DNA of 64,000 nucleotides, taken from positions 1-64,000 of the forward strand of contig JAFLBN010000009.1 of NCBI GenBank assembly GCA_017303395.1. Reading direction: 5' to 3'. Source of the DNA: Chitinophagales bacterium. GTDB lineage: Bacteria; Bacteroidota; Bacteroidia; Chitinophagales; Chitinophagaceae. Under the pieces are notes generated by a model. The model worked only from the letters and a program-made list of their open reading frames with translations. It ran no database searches and had not been told where the DNA came from. Shown in pieces: positions 1 through 9,242 of this stretch (within the stretch, counting starts at the first letter, position 1; each line of letters begins with the position of its first letter). The position numbers and the translations under genes are program-made.

Positions 1-134
1 GCTACATTTTTATGTGTATAAACATTGCCTGTATCGGGGCCGCGAAGCAATAATTTGTCTGTCGATTGTGTTATTTTTGTAAGGTTGGATGCAGCGTTAG
101 CCTTGAAAGCGTAATAACCTGTAATACCACACAT
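1..134 (-). CDS. Asparagine synthase-like amidotransferase, N-terminal fragment cut by window edge
   Basis: The minus strand opens with ATG at 132-134 and stays open to base 1, giving the first 44 residues of a glutamine amidotransferase of the AsnB class. It begins MCGITGYY, so Cys2 would be the N-terminal nucleophile after removal of Met, and carries LLRGPDTGNVYTHKNV, the conserved RGPD block. The rest, including the ATP-binding synthase domain, lies outside the window. It is the second AsnB-like gene of this polysaccharide locus (the other lies at 6144-8012) and is transcribed divergently from the membrane protein at 187. In surface polysaccharide loci such proteins can amidate sugar acids instead of making asparagine; that role is inferred here. 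Confidence 0.85.
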   Translation of the reverse strand, partial: MCGITGYYAFKANAASNLTKITQSTDKLLLRGPDTGNVYTHKNV

Positions 135-186
135 GATACAGACAAATAGTAGTGAGAAAGTTAGTAATAATGAAATTTAAAACCTG

Positions 187-1557
187 ATGCAAGATAGCAA
201 TCAATTTATTACGTTGCTCGACTATTTGCTGCTTCCTTTTTATTTGGGCATCATTTACCTGATAGCTATCAAAATACGGGATTCAAGGTATCCGCCGGGG
301 CATAAATGGAGGCCATACTTCTTGCCCGGGCTTACTGCAAAGATTGGTGGTGCTATATTCATCGGGTTGATTTATCAGTACTATTACGGCGGTGGTGGTG
401 ATACCGTAAACTATTTCAGGCACGCAGAGGTTATCAACTGGTCGTTTAGTGAGTCTTTCAATAAATGGCTGAATCTGATACTGCACATCCCTAAATGGTA
501 CGACCCTGCATACTATGGCAAGTATATATCGCAAATGACGTGGTATTATGAGGGGCCAACAGAGTATGTAGTATGTTCTATCATCGCTTTTCTTGGTATC
601 TTTACGTTCACTACTTACCTGCCAACGGCGGTGTTGCTTGGCACACTAGCATTTACAGGTATGTGGGCATTGTTCAGAACATTTGCTACACAATATCCTT
701 TATATACAAAGCAGATAGCCATTTGTGTGTTGTACATACCAAGTACAGTAATGTGGGGATCGGGCATCTTTAAAGATACAGTGTGTATGTTCGGGCTTGG
801 TTGGCTTACCTACGGTGTGTTTCGGCTTATCATCAACAGAGATTTTAGCTTCGGTGCAATAGCTCTTACCGTAGCCAGTTTTTATCTGATTGTATCTATC
901 AAAGTATATATCGTTATGGCTTTCCTGCCTGCATTGTTGCTTTGGGTAATGTTCTCTTATTCTCAGAAAATAAGAAGTGCATTTGGCAGGTTCTTACTGA
1001 AGCTATTGGTGGTAGGTGGTGCAGCGGGTGGCTTTCTGGCTATTACTGCACAGTTTGCAAGCTCGTTGGGTAAGTATTCTCTGGAGAATGTGGCACAGAC
1101 ATCTTATGTTACGAGTACCTATATCGCGTCGGTATCAGATGAAGGTTCTGCCTACGATTTAGGAACAATGGATCCATCTTTTGGTGGTATGATTAAGAAG
1201 TTTCCGCAAGCGGTTGTTGTATCGCTTTTCAGACCGTATATATGGGAGACAAGGAAGGTAATGCAGATGCTGAACGCATTGGAAGCAGCGATGTTTTTGT
1301 GGGTGACTATAAAAGTGTTGCTAACTATAGGCCCTCGGCGAACGTGGCGAACAATATCTGCGGATCCTACTATTCAGTTCTGTCTGATATTCGCCATCAT
1401 CTTTGCATTTGCGGTTGGTATATCTTCGGGTAACTTTGGTGCGCTATCGCGCTATCGTATACCTGCACTACCATTCTATGGTATAGCTATGATGCTGATA
1501 TTCTACAAGAACAACAGCCTTGATAAGAATATATTCTCGCTAAGATTAAGAGGCTAA
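187..1557 (+). CDS. Polytopic inner-membrane protein, candidate polysaccharide polymerase
   Basis: This 456-residue protein is largely hydrophobic, with about ten predicted membrane segments starting near residues 10-27 and 48-65. After the second segment it carries YYGGGGDTVNYF (about residues 66-77), a Gly-rich GDT patch seen in unassigned membrane proteins of Bacteroidota polysaccharide loci. I do not recognise a catalytic family. Its place in the locus, size and topology would fit a Wzy-like polymerase or a membrane glycosyltransferase, and no better polymerase candidate is present in the window. It is the only plus-strand gene of the locus: it is divergent from the AsnB fragment and converges with the glycosyltransferase at 1560, leaving a 2-base gap. 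The start is the ATG at 187. Confidence 0.7.
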   Translation: MQDSNQFITLLDYLLLPFYLGIIYLIAIKIRDSRYPPGHKWRPYFLPGLTAKIGGAIFIGLIYQYYYGGGGDTVNYFRHAEVINWSFSESFNKWLNLILHIPKWYDPAYYGKYISQMTWYYEGPTEYVVCSIIAFLGIFTFTTYLPTAVLLGTLAFTGMWALFRTFATQYPLYTKQIAICVLYIPSTVMWGSGIFKDTVCMFGLGWLTYGVFRLIINRDFSFGAIALTVASFYLIVSIKVYIVMAFLPALLLWVMFSYSQKIRSAFGRFLLKLLVVGGAAGGFLAITAQFASSLGKYSLENVAQTSYVTSTYIASVSDEGSAYDLGTMDPSFGGMIKKFPQAVVVSLFRPYIWETRKVMQMLNALEAAMFLWVTIKVLLTIGPRRTWRTISADPTIQFCLIFAIIFAFAVGISSGNFGALSRYRIPALPFYGIAMMLIFYKNNSLDKNIFSLRLRG

Positions 1558-1559
1558 CC

Positions 1560-2636
1560 CTAACTGAATAATTTTAGGAAAGTCTTGTGTTGAGATTGTG
1601 TGCTGTAAGATTGCAACATATATGCTTGCCCTGCTTTGCCCATATCTGCGCGTTTTGACGCATCTGTAAGAAGCAGTTTAATGTATTGCTTCCAGTCTGC
1701 ATCTTTACTACAGAGGTAGCCATTGACGCCTTCCTGAATAATAACTTTATTAACGCCCACCGGGCTTGCCAAAGCAGGTATAGCGAGTGATAGGTATTGT
1801 ATCAGTTTGAAACCACATTTGCCTTCGCTCCATGCATCTGCCTGCAATGGCATAATGCCAATATCCATTCTTAATAAATCCTGTATTTCAGTTGCGGCAC
1901 TCCACGGTACAAACTGAAAGTCTTTCAACGGCAATTCAGGGTTCTTATCTGCAATTACAAGGAATGTAAAATCTATTTCGTCCTGTAGCTCTTTAATGAT
2001 GCTAACAATATTATCGAGGTACTGTAGTGTAGAGTGACTACCAGTCCAGCCAACAACAGGCTTGTGATTGCCATGTTGTTTGGTGCCTTTGTGCATACGC
2101 TCCATATCTACACAGGTTGGCATCAATACTACATTATTATTGTACTGTAGTGCATAGTTGCACAGGTAGTCATTGCCCGCAGCTATTTTGTAAGACCACT
2201 TAATAATGTGTTTTACTTTCCAGAAGCATTTAAGTTTTGCAGCTATACTATTCTCACTACTTGTATTAGCAATCCAGATGGCATCGTCATAGTCGAATAT
2301 CATTTTCTTGCGCCACAATTTCGCAACTATCCATTCAAATATGGGTGGGCCAAGAGGTGCAGCTTCTCTATGCACAAATACATAGTCGTAACCATGCACA
2401 TCAATCAATACTGTTTTGAAGCGTTTGAGATAACCTTTTACAATGCCCCATGCTTTCTGAAAAACAGAACCGTGTTTGTAAAGATGTTGCCATGTAGCAG
2501 CATTCATAAACGGTGCAATACGATAATGAATACTGGCCTCTTTTAAATATGGTTCAAACAGCTCGACACGGAAGCGCTGTGAGGGCGCTTTGCCAAGCGG
2601 ATAAGGAACCAGCAATAAAACATTAGGCGTATTCAT
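1560..2636 (-). CDS. Glycosyltransferase, GT4-like (last gene of exopolysaccharide operon)
   Basis: A 358-residue cytoplasmic GT-B type glycosyltransferase. The N-terminal half opens with NVLLLVPYPLGKAPSQRFR, a nucleotide-sugar glycosyltransferase start, and has FDYDDAIW in the middle. The C-terminal half has the donor-binding pattern around GKCGFKLIQYLSLAIPALAS, where a Lys/Leu-rich helix replaces the usual EX7E motif of GT4 enzymes. The ATG shares one base with the upstream gene stop (TAATG at 2634-2638), so the two are translationally coupled. It is the promoter-distal gene of the 12-gene operon starting at 17468. Sugar donor and acceptor cannot be read from the sequence. Confidence 0.8.
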   Translation of the reverse strand: MNTPNVLLLVPYPLGKAPSQRFRVELFEPYLKEASIHYRIAPFMNAATWQHLYKHGSVFQKAWGIVKGYLKRFKTVLIDVHGYDYVFVHREAAPLGPPIFEWIVAKLWRKKMIFDYDDAIWIANTSSENSIAAKLKCFWKVKHIIKWSYKIAAGNDYLCNYALQYNNNVVLMPTCVDMERMHKGTKQHGNHKPVVGWTGSHSTLQYLDNIVSIIKELQDEIDFTFLVIADKNPELPLKDFQFVPWSAATEIQDLLRMDIGIMPLQADAWSEGKCGFKLIQYLSLAIPALASPVGVNKVIIQEGVNGYLCSKDADWKQYIKLLLTDASKRADMGKAGQAYMLQSYSTQSQHKTFLKLFS

Positions 2637-3733
2637 TATGATGCAAGTATAGCTTCAAATTCTTTTATAAAATGTTCTTTGCCCAATTTGTTTCGGACAT
2701 AAGTTCTGCCTGCTTCGGCATACTGCTTTCTTATAGCTGCATTGTTTGCCAATGTTAGTATGGCATTCATCATAGCATCTATATCTGCAACGGGCACTAA
2801 CAATCCTGTTTCTTTATCAACAATTACTTCCTCAGGACCGCCGCATTTTGTAGCAATAACGGATGTTCCATAATATGCTGCTTCAAGGCAAGTCATAGAT
2901 AGCGATTCGGAATTAGAGAAATTCAACAACACATCAGCAGCCTTTATCTCAGCTTCTACATTGCTGTTAAAGTCGGCAAATGTTACTACTTTTTCCAACC
3001 CGTGTTCTTTTACTTTGTCTATCAGCGTTTGTTTGAATTCTCTGTTTTTTTCAAGACCCATGTCACCACCTGTATATTTCAGGCGCAGTTGCTTGTTATG
3101 CTGATATGCTTTTATAAAAGCCTCCAGTGCATAGTCTTGCCCTTTGCCACGTATATAGTTGGATAAGTATAGCAACTGAATAGTATCTGACGCTTTTTTT
3201 TCTGTTGTAATCAGCTCTTGCAAATTTGCAGGGTCGTACAGGCGAATGGTGTTTTTATTAATTGGTAGTTCCTTCAGTACAGTATCAGAAACTGCTATAA
3301 CACGATGGCTGTATTGCTGTGCAAAGTATGTCCACAACTTTCTGAAAGGTGCTGGCATTGCAGATGGTACAAAACGTACATAAGTTATCAACTTGCCTTT
3401 GTAACCGAATATCTTCAGGAAAGCACCAATGAGATTGTAGAAGTCATTCATCTGTACCACATCTATATTCTCTTGTTTTATTATCCTGCTTACTTTGTAT
3501 GTATTGAGCAGCAGCACGAAAGGGTAGAAGAGAATGGATGGCGATTTGCGAATCTCTTGAAGCTTTACAGTATGGTAAGGAATATTGTTCGCTTCCAGAT
3601 TTTCCTTAACCCTGCTATTTGGGTGTACGACGAAAGTAAACTTATGTTTGTCTGATAATAGCATAGCCTCGCTAAGTGCGCATTTGAATGCACCTGTAAA
3701 GGCAAGCGAGTTATCTATTATCAGAATGTTCAT
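2636..3733 (-). CDS. Glycosyltransferase family 4 (GT-B fold)
   Basis: A 365-residue GT4 enzyme that would add one sugar to the lipid-linked repeat unit on the cytoplasmic face. The N-terminal half starts NILIIDNSLAFTGAFK. The C-terminal half has YLSNYIRGKGQDYALEAF (acceptor/donor cleft) and the diagnostic nucleotide-sugar block SESLSMTCLEAAYYG followed by GGPEEVIVDKETGLLV, an EX7E arrangement. It sits one base after the next gene upstream and overlaps the downstream gene by one base, which is tight operon packing. The specific linkage is unknown. Confidence 0.87.
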   Translation of the reverse strand: MNILIIDNSLAFTGAFKCALSEAMLLSDKHKFTFVVHPNSRVKENLEANNIPYHTVKLQEIRKSPSILFYPFVLLLNTYKVSRIIKQENIDVVQMNDFYNLIGAFLKIFGYKGKLITYVRFVPSAMPAPFRKLWTYFAQQYSHRVIAVSDTVLKELPINKNTIRLYDPANLQELITTEKKASDTIQLLYLSNYIRGKGQDYALEAFIKAYQHNKQLRLKYTGGDMGLEKNREFKQTLIDKVKEHGLEKVVTFADFNSNVEAEIKAADVLLNFSNSESLSMTCLEAAYYGTSVIATKCGGPEEVIVDKETGLLVPVADIDAMMNAILTLANNAAIRKQYAEAGRTYVRNKLGKEHFIKEFEAILAS

Positions 3734-3734
3734 C

Positions 3735-4937
3735 TTAGTTATCTATTACGTTTTTCCACTGTTGCAGCATCGCTTTTAGTGTGAAACGTTTTGTAAGTGT
3801 TTCAAATTCATTTTTTGATGGTGCAGGTTGTTGCAGCCATTTTACAATTGCATCTGTCCACAAATCTTGTGTTTTGTCGCTTAGGTGATTGACCATTGGC
3901 AATAATGTTCCAACAGGTGTATCTATGCTATAATCAATTGGTTCTTTGGGTAGATTGGGTACATTCAATATTTCTCTAGGCCCTGTGGGGCAATCTGTAG
4001 ATACTACAGGTATGCCACAGATAAGTGCCTCAGCAAGCACATTAGGGAAGCCCTCCCACGATGAAGTTAGTGCAAAGAGTTTACTGTGTTTGTAGTATTT
4101 GAAAGCATTGTGCTGAAAGCCCATCAAATAAACATCTGCATCTGTCTTTTTTTCTGTTTGCCAATCACAAGCTTTCAAGCCTAATTGATTGCATAGTTCA
4201 ATAAAAGGTTCTTTCAACTCTCCATCGCCCAGTATCATGACACGAGCATCTACCGTTTGCTTCACTGTTTTCAGTATGTGAATCAGCTTGTCTTGTTCTT
4301 TGGCCACATGTAAGCGGCCTGATGTGATAATGACAGGTTTAGAAAATATCTGTTCTTCTTCGGCTGTTAAAGCTTCATTGCTCTTGTTGATGATATCATC
4401 AATCTCGTAGAAGTTGTAGATGGTTGTAAGGTGTTCTCTACGTATTCCAAAGTGCTCATGCAATTCGTCCGCAAGTGCATCGGTTACGCAAACTATTTCA
4501 TTTGCTTTTTTGTATAAACGAGGTATCAATAGTTGCTTTCGCAGCGTCCCCATTGCACCGCTAATTACCTTATCATGCATTTTAGAGCCACGTATGCTCA
4601 GTACTACTTTCTCTTTTCCTTTTGTCAGTACATTTACATAGTCCGGGCCTTCCAGAAAGCTGATAGAAGTATCGATTTTTAAGTTGCGTTTTAGCTGTTT
4701 CAGTTTTTGTAGTCTATATCTCCATGCTTTTATTTTGCCAATAAGCCCTGTGTATGCAGGCGGGTCTATGAATATTACGTTTTTACAAGTCTTATAAAAT
4801 TTCTCCCTGTCTGTGCCTGAAAGTATGCAAAGTGTAACGTTGTATCCTTCTTGCTCCAGATAATAACTCAGCAGGGAGATAGAGCGTTCTGCTCCTCCCT
4901 TGCCTAATTCAGATCCGAGTAGTAGTACATTTTTCAT
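3735..4937 (-). CDS. Glycosyltransferase family 4 (GT-B fold)
   Basis: A 400-residue GT4 protein. It starts NVLLLGSELGKGGAERSIS, the GGAE motif typical of the N-terminal domain. The C-terminal domain shows VIITSGRLHVAKEQDKLI and the EX7E donor site EGFPNVLAEALICGIPVV followed by GPREIL. This is the most canonical GT4 of the locus, resembling N-acetylgalactosamine or glucose transferases of capsule loci, though substrate cannot be assigned. Spacing to neighbours is 4 bases upstream and 1 base downstream, so it is co-transcribed. Confidence 0.88.
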   Translation of the reverse strand: MKNVLLLGSELGKGGAERSISLLSYYLEQEGYNVTLCILSGTDREKFYKTCKNVIFIDPPAYTGLIGKIKAWRYRLQKLKQLKRNLKIDTSISFLEGPDYVNVLTKGKEKVVLSIRGSKMHDKVISGAMGTLRKQLLIPRLYKKANEIVCVTDALADELHEHFGIRREHLTTIYNFYEIDDIINKSNEALTAEEEQIFSKPVIITSGRLHVAKEQDKLIHILKTVKQTVDARVMILGDGELKEPFIELCNQLGLKACDWQTEKKTDADVYLMGFQHNAFKYYKHSKLFALTSSWEGFPNVLAEALICGIPVVSTDCPTGPREILNVPNLPKEPIDYSIDTPVGTLLPMVNHLSDKTQDLWTDAIVKWLQQPAPSKNEFETLTKRFTLKAMLQQWKNVIDN

Positions 4938-4941
4938 TCAG

Positions 4942-6132
4942 TTATACTTTGCTTTCTAAATAGTCTGCTAATTCCTGCATGAACAATTCCATGCTGTAGT
5001 TTTGCATATTGTATCTGGCATATTCTCCGGTCTGTTTGCAAATATCTCTATTGTTGTATGCAAAAAGTATGCGTTCTTTGATAGCATCTTTATCCCTTAT
5101 TGGAATAACCCAACATCCCGGGTTGTTCCTTATCAATAGTTCGTAAGAACCACAATGATCTGTGATGATGCTCGGTATGCTGTTATAAGCAGCCTCAAGC
5201 GGTGTAGAAGGTCCTGCATCTACAAGGCTTGGTACTACAAGTAAATCTAGTTGTTGCATGAACGAAGGTACATCTGATACATGCCCGTGCCATTTTACAT
5301 TCACTAAACCTTTGAAGTGCGCGTCAATGTAATTTTTCATTGGTTCATCCGCATTTCCACCAATGTGTAGTGTAATATTTTTTGTGCCTGATTCATTGAT
5401 GTCTTGCCAAGCAGCTAACAAGTAATGCAAGCCTTTTAGCAATACTGTGTGTGCTATATATCCCACATTGAATATTCCATTGTTTCTTTTAATTGTTGCA
5501 GTGGGCTTTAAGTCTGGTGTCATATGTCCTACAATAGAAACTATTTCAGCTTTATGTTTTGCTTCCTTGTAAGAGGCAAGTACTACCGGATGTGGGGCAA
5601 TTACTTTATCTACATACTGAATACTTTGATTATAGTAATTCAGTCTTTTTTCATAAGTATAGGCATCAGTAGCACGGATGCCGGTTTTCTTATTTTCCTC
5701 ATCTACAATATTGAAGATATAATTTTCTTCAGGCGTACCTGGTAGCAATACTACCAACATGCCTAGCTTTTTGGCTCTGCTGAATGTATGTTTCATGAAC
5801 GGGTTTGTAGAGAAGAGGATGTCTGTGTCTTTCTTCAAACGCCATTGGCAAAACCAATCGAACAATATCTCTTGCAGATAACGGGATTTATAAGATGGTA
5901 TTGAAAGTGTTGAAACCAGTTTATTGATTATGTATAGGTAATAACGTGATATTCTTGTAACAGGTTTTGATGGGAACTCTGTGTCAAATTTTCCCTTTGA
6001 ATGGATAATGAAGTGTTGCAGCATACCTCTCTTGTGCAGTTCGGTTGAAAGCATGTGCCCCAAGCGAGCCATACCTGCACCACTGTTGCCTGTCAGCGAC
6101 TGAAAAGATATTACTTGAACTTTCTTACCCAT
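4942..6132 (-). CDS. Glycosyltransferase family 4, paralog of 8016-9239
   Basis: A 396-residue GT4 enzyme. Its N-terminus VISFQSLTGNSGAGMARLGH is nearly repeated by the gene at 8016-9239 (VVSFQSLTANSGAGMARLGY), and the two also share SKGKF, EENYI, DAYTY and the C-terminal PSLxDxGPxTxLEAA block. They are therefore ancient tandem duplicates now separated by the AsnB-like gene. The EX7E glutamates are only partly recognisable: GPSTPLEAAYN aligns with the second half of the motif. The pair probably adds related sugars at different steps, which is inference. Confidence 0.85.
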   Translation of the reverse strand: MGKKVQVISFQSLTGNSGAGMARLGHMLSTELHKRGMLQHFIIHSKGKFDTEFPSKPVTRISRYYLYIINKLVSTLSIPSYKSRYLQEILFDWFCQWRLKKDTDILFSTNPFMKHTFSRAKKLGMLVVLLPGTPEENYIFNIVDEENKKTGIRATDAYTYEKRLNYYNQSIQYVDKVIAPHPVVLASYKEAKHKAEIVSIVGHMTPDLKPTATIKRNNGIFNVGYIAHTVLLKGLHYLLAAWQDINESGTKNITLHIGGNADEPMKNYIDAHFKGLVNVKWHGHVSDVPSFMQQLDLLVVPSLVDAGPSTPLEAAYNSIPSIITDHCGSYELLIRNNPGCWVIPIRDKDAIKERILFAYNNRDICKQTGEYARYNMQNYSMELFMQELADYLESKV

Positions 6133-6143
6133 CTCAATATATG

Positions 6144-8012
6144 TTACAGTTTCTCACACCATTTATCCCACCACATCATAAAGCTTAGTATACGCCACAT
6201 TTTTTCTATGTTGTATTCCTTGTTATTTTGTTTATTCCACTTGTATTTGTCATATTCATTAAGAACAGTCCCAGTGTTAAATATGTTTGTTTTATCAAGT
6301 TTCTCTTTTGTCAGATAATAATCAAAGAGCACATCCATATGTTGGCTGAACCAGTTGAAGATAGGTATGGAAAAGCCCATCTTTGGTCTTGTAAACATTT
6401 CACGGGGTACATATTCACTTAGGATTTGTTTAAGAATCCATTTGCTTTCATTGTTGCGCCACTTCAACTCTACCGGCATCTGACAGGCAATTTTTACCAA
6501 CCTATGGTCCAGGAATGGTTCGCGACCCTCTATACTATTATACATAGTTGCCCTGTCCATTTTTACCAATAAATCGTCTGGTAGATAGTGGCCTATGTCG
6601 TATATCATTAAGCCGGTCATATCGTCCTGTACCAGTTCTGTATCTTGCGTGTCGCGTCCGTTTTGTTTTAGCAGCGACTGCATTTCAAGGTGACCCTGAT
6701 TAGCGAGGAATGAATTATAGAAATCGCCCAACTCATTTACACCCAGTAGCTCATTAAGTACGGCAACGCGGTGCTCTGTGTTTTTAGTATATATATACTT
6801 CATCAATCCGCTTTTGTAAAGCGCGCCTGTACTCCACTTCATAGTATGGCGTAAGACTGACGGTATTGATAAAAAGCGATTGTAATAGCTAAGTGTTGTA
6901 TGATAGTGCCTGTAGCCTGCGAATAATTCATCACCTCCGTTGGCAGATAGTACAACTTTTATGCCTTGTTCCGCAGCAAGACGAGAAACGATGGTGCTTG
7001 GAATGCCTGACGAGTCTGCATAAGGCTCATCGTATATGTCGTAAAATTTTTCGAGAATATTGAACGCCTCTTGTGTGTTGAGTGTAAACTCTGTATGATT
7101 AGTGCCTAAATGTTGCGCTACCTGACGTGCATAAGGAGCCTCGTTATATCTTTCGTGATCGAAGCCAATGGTAAATGTATTGATTTTGCCATAGTGCTTT
7201 TGCAGAATAGCTGAAACCAAAGAGCTGTCTATACCACCACTCAGAAACACACCTACGGGTACATCTGATACCATACGCAGGCTGAATGCTTCAATTAATT
7301 CTTGATGCAATACTTCGCGCCATTCATTTTCTGTGAGTTTAGGGTGTGCTTGCGATGTTATGAGTTTAGCATCCCAATAACAATATGCCCGTGCTTTACC
7401 ATTTTTATATTTCAGGTAGTAGCCTGAAAGTAGTTTTATAGCCTCTTTAAAAATCGTTTTCTCTTCAGATATATAACCAAATCTGAAGTATTCGTAAACA
7501 GCATTTTGATCTATAGTACGTTTAGGTATGAATGGTAGAATGCTTCGTAGTTCGCTGCCAAAGGCAAAACCACCTGTTGTAGTATAGTACAGTGGTTTCA
7601 CACCAAATCGATCTCTTAACAGATAAATACAATCTTCTTTTTTATCGAATAAAGCAATCGCAAACATCCCGATGAACTTATGTACAGCTTCAATGCCCCA
7701 TTTGTGGAATGCTTTGATAATTACTTCGGTATCGGAAGTAGATATGAACTCATATCCCAGAGAAATCAGTTCGGCTTTTACTTTTTTGAAATTGTAAACC
7801 TCGCCATTATACACCATGCTCAGGTGTTCGTAGTGGTAAGGTTGTGCACCAAGTTCGCTGAGGTCTATGATGGAAAGTCTATGGTGCATGAGGGTTACAT
7901 CCTCATGTTTGAAGATGCCATTAGCGTCTGGCCCGCGATGCCTGATGCTATCGAAGGACGCAGCTATTGTTTTATCATCATATTTGCCTCTGCAACCGAC
8001 TATGCCACACAT
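6144..8012 (-). CDS. asnB: Asparagine synthase (glutamine-hydrolysing) family amidotransferase
   Basis: A 622-residue two-domain protein, the usual AsnB length. Residues 1-200 form the Ntn-type glutaminase: MCGIVGC with nucleophile Cys2, RHRGPDANG at 25-32, and MVYNGEVYN at 67-73. The synthase domain carries the ATP-pyrophosphatase loop SGGIDSS at 258-264. It could make asparagine, but its location inside a polysaccharide operon between two paralogous glycosyltransferases suggests amidation of an acidic sugar such as a uronic acid, as proposed for AsnB-like proteins in O-antigen loci. A second AsnB-like gene is cut at the left window edge. Spacing is 3 bases upstream and 11 downstream. Family assignment is sure; the substrate is inferred. 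Confidence 0.9.
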   Translation of the reverse strand: MCGIVGCRGKYDDKTIAASFDSIRHRGPDANGIFKHEDVTLMHHRLSIIDLSELGAQPYHYEHLSMVYNGEVYNFKKVKAELISLGYEFISTSDTEVIIKAFHKWGIEAVHKFIGMFAIALFDKKEDCIYLLRDRFGVKPLYYTTTGGFAFGSELRSILPFIPKRTIDQNAVYEYFRFGYISEEKTIFKEAIKLLSGYYLKYKNGKARAYCYWDAKLITSQAHPKLTENEWREVLHQELIEAFSLRMVSDVPVGVFLSGGIDSSLVSAILQKHYGKINTFTIGFDHERYNEAPYARQVAQHLGTNHTEFTLNTQEAFNILEKFYDIYDEPYADSSGIPSTIVSRLAAEQGIKVVLSANGGDELFAGYRHYHTTLSYYNRFLSIPSVLRHTMKWSTGALYKSGLMKYIYTKNTEHRVAVLNELLGVNELGDFYNSFLANQGHLEMQSLLKQNGRDTQDTELVQDDMTGLMIYDIGHYLPDDLLVKMDRATMYNSIEGREPFLDHRLVKIACQMPVELKWRNNESKWILKQILSEYVPREMFTRPKMGFSIPIFNWFSQHMDVLFDYYLTKEKLDKTNIFNTGTVLNEYDKYKWNKQNNKEYNIEKMWRILSFMMWWDKWCEKL

Positions 8013-8015
8013 GTA

Positions 8016-9239
8016 TTAGTTTGCGTTTACCTTGTTTAAATTATTTTCTAAATAGTTGGCAATGTCTGTTATCAATTCATCCATGCGGTAAGTGTCAAGA
8101 TTGTGCTTCGCATTCATTCCCATTTTTACAGATGCCGAACGGTTGTTGTATGCTTTCTCTATTTCGTTTTTAATAGCGGCTGCATCCCTGATTGGCACTA
8201 TACTACATCCTGACTCATTTCGCGATAATAGTTCTGCAGAACCACAGTTTTCTGTAATAACCACAGGTACTGCATAGTGTGCTGCCTCCAGCGCTGTATA
8301 GGGTCCTCCATCTATCAGGCTAGGTACTACAAATAAGTGTAGTTGCTTGTAGAATTCTTTTATGTCAGGTATTCTGCCCAGTTTTTCTGTTTTCGGCAAT
8401 GAAGGATATTTTTCGTTGATGTATTGTTCAATAGCTGTATCTACTTTACCCGCAATCATCAGCTTAATGTCGTATTCAGGATGTTCCTGCATCAACATTT
8501 TCCATGCTTCTAACAGATAGTGTAAGCCCTTCAATGCAACAGTGTGTGCCAGATAGCCAACAATAAAAGTGCCTGCGCTTACCTCCTTATGGTCAATAGC
8601 CAGAGGTGTGAAGTCGGGCTTCAGATGGCCAATCATTTTGATCACATCACCTTTGTATGCTGAGTTTTTATAGGTCTCATATACCGTAGGGTAGGTGCCT
8701 ATTACTTTATCTATATAGTTTACAGAACCATTGAATAATTGTATACGTTTAGGGTAGGTATAAGCATCTACCGCATGAATATTCAGCTTATTCTGTTCCT
8801 CTGTTACAATATTGCGGATATAGTTTTCCTCAGGGTTTGCAGGAATGAATATGATTTCTATTCCCAACTTTTTAGCCTTTCTGAATGTGCGTGGCAGATA
8901 GGGCTGTGTTACAAATAGTATACCTGTATCTTTTGTTACTTTATTTACGCACAGAAAGTCGAATATCAGCTCTTGCACATATCTGAACTTGTAGGGAGCA
9001 AAGTGCAGCTTCTTATCAAGAAAATTGAGCAGAAACAATATATGCCTTGACCAGTAAGATACAGGCGATGATTTGAAAGATGTATTGAACTTGCCTTTTG
9101 AATAAACAATAAAATCTTGCAATACACCTCGTTTATCCAGTTGTTCTGAAAGGTAGTAGCCAAGGCGTGCCATACCTGCACCACTGTTTGCAGTCAGCGA
9201 TTGGAACGAGACGACTAATATTTTTTTGTCAGTTTTCAA
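8016..9239 (-). CDS. Glycosyltransferase family 4, paralog of 4942-6132
   Basis: A 407-residue GT4 protein sharing its N-terminal block, the TQPYLPRTFRKAKKLGIE region and the C-terminal GPYTALEAAHYAVPVVI block with the gene at 4942-6132. GT4 features include HTVALKGLHYLLEAW in the C-terminal domain. It lies 3 bases upstream of the AsnB-like gene and 3 bases after the deacetylase-like gene, so all are one transcript. The order GT, AsnB, GT suggests the amidotransferase inserted between duplicated transferases, or was part of the duplicated block with one copy lost. Confidence 0.85.
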   Translation of the reverse strand: MKTDKKILVVSFQSLTANSGAGMARLGYYLSEQLDKRGVLQDFIVYSKGKFNTSFKSSPVSYWSRHILFLLNFLDKKLHFAPYKFRYVQELIFDFLCVNKVTKDTGILFVTQPYLPRTFRKAKKLGIEIIFIPANPEENYIRNIVTEEQNKLNIHAVDAYTYPKRIQLFNGSVNYIDKVIGTYPTVYETYKNSAYKGDVIKMIGHLKPDFTPLAIDHKEVSAGTFIVGYLAHTVALKGLHYLLEAWKMLMQEHPEYDIKLMIAGKVDTAIEQYINEKYPSLPKTEKLGRIPDIKEFYKQLHLFVVPSLIDGGPYTALEAAHYAVPVVITENCGSAELLSRNESGCSIVPIRDAAAIKNEIEKAYNNRSASVKMGMNAKHNLDTYRMDELITDIANYLENNLNKVNAN

Positions 9240-9242
9240 GCG

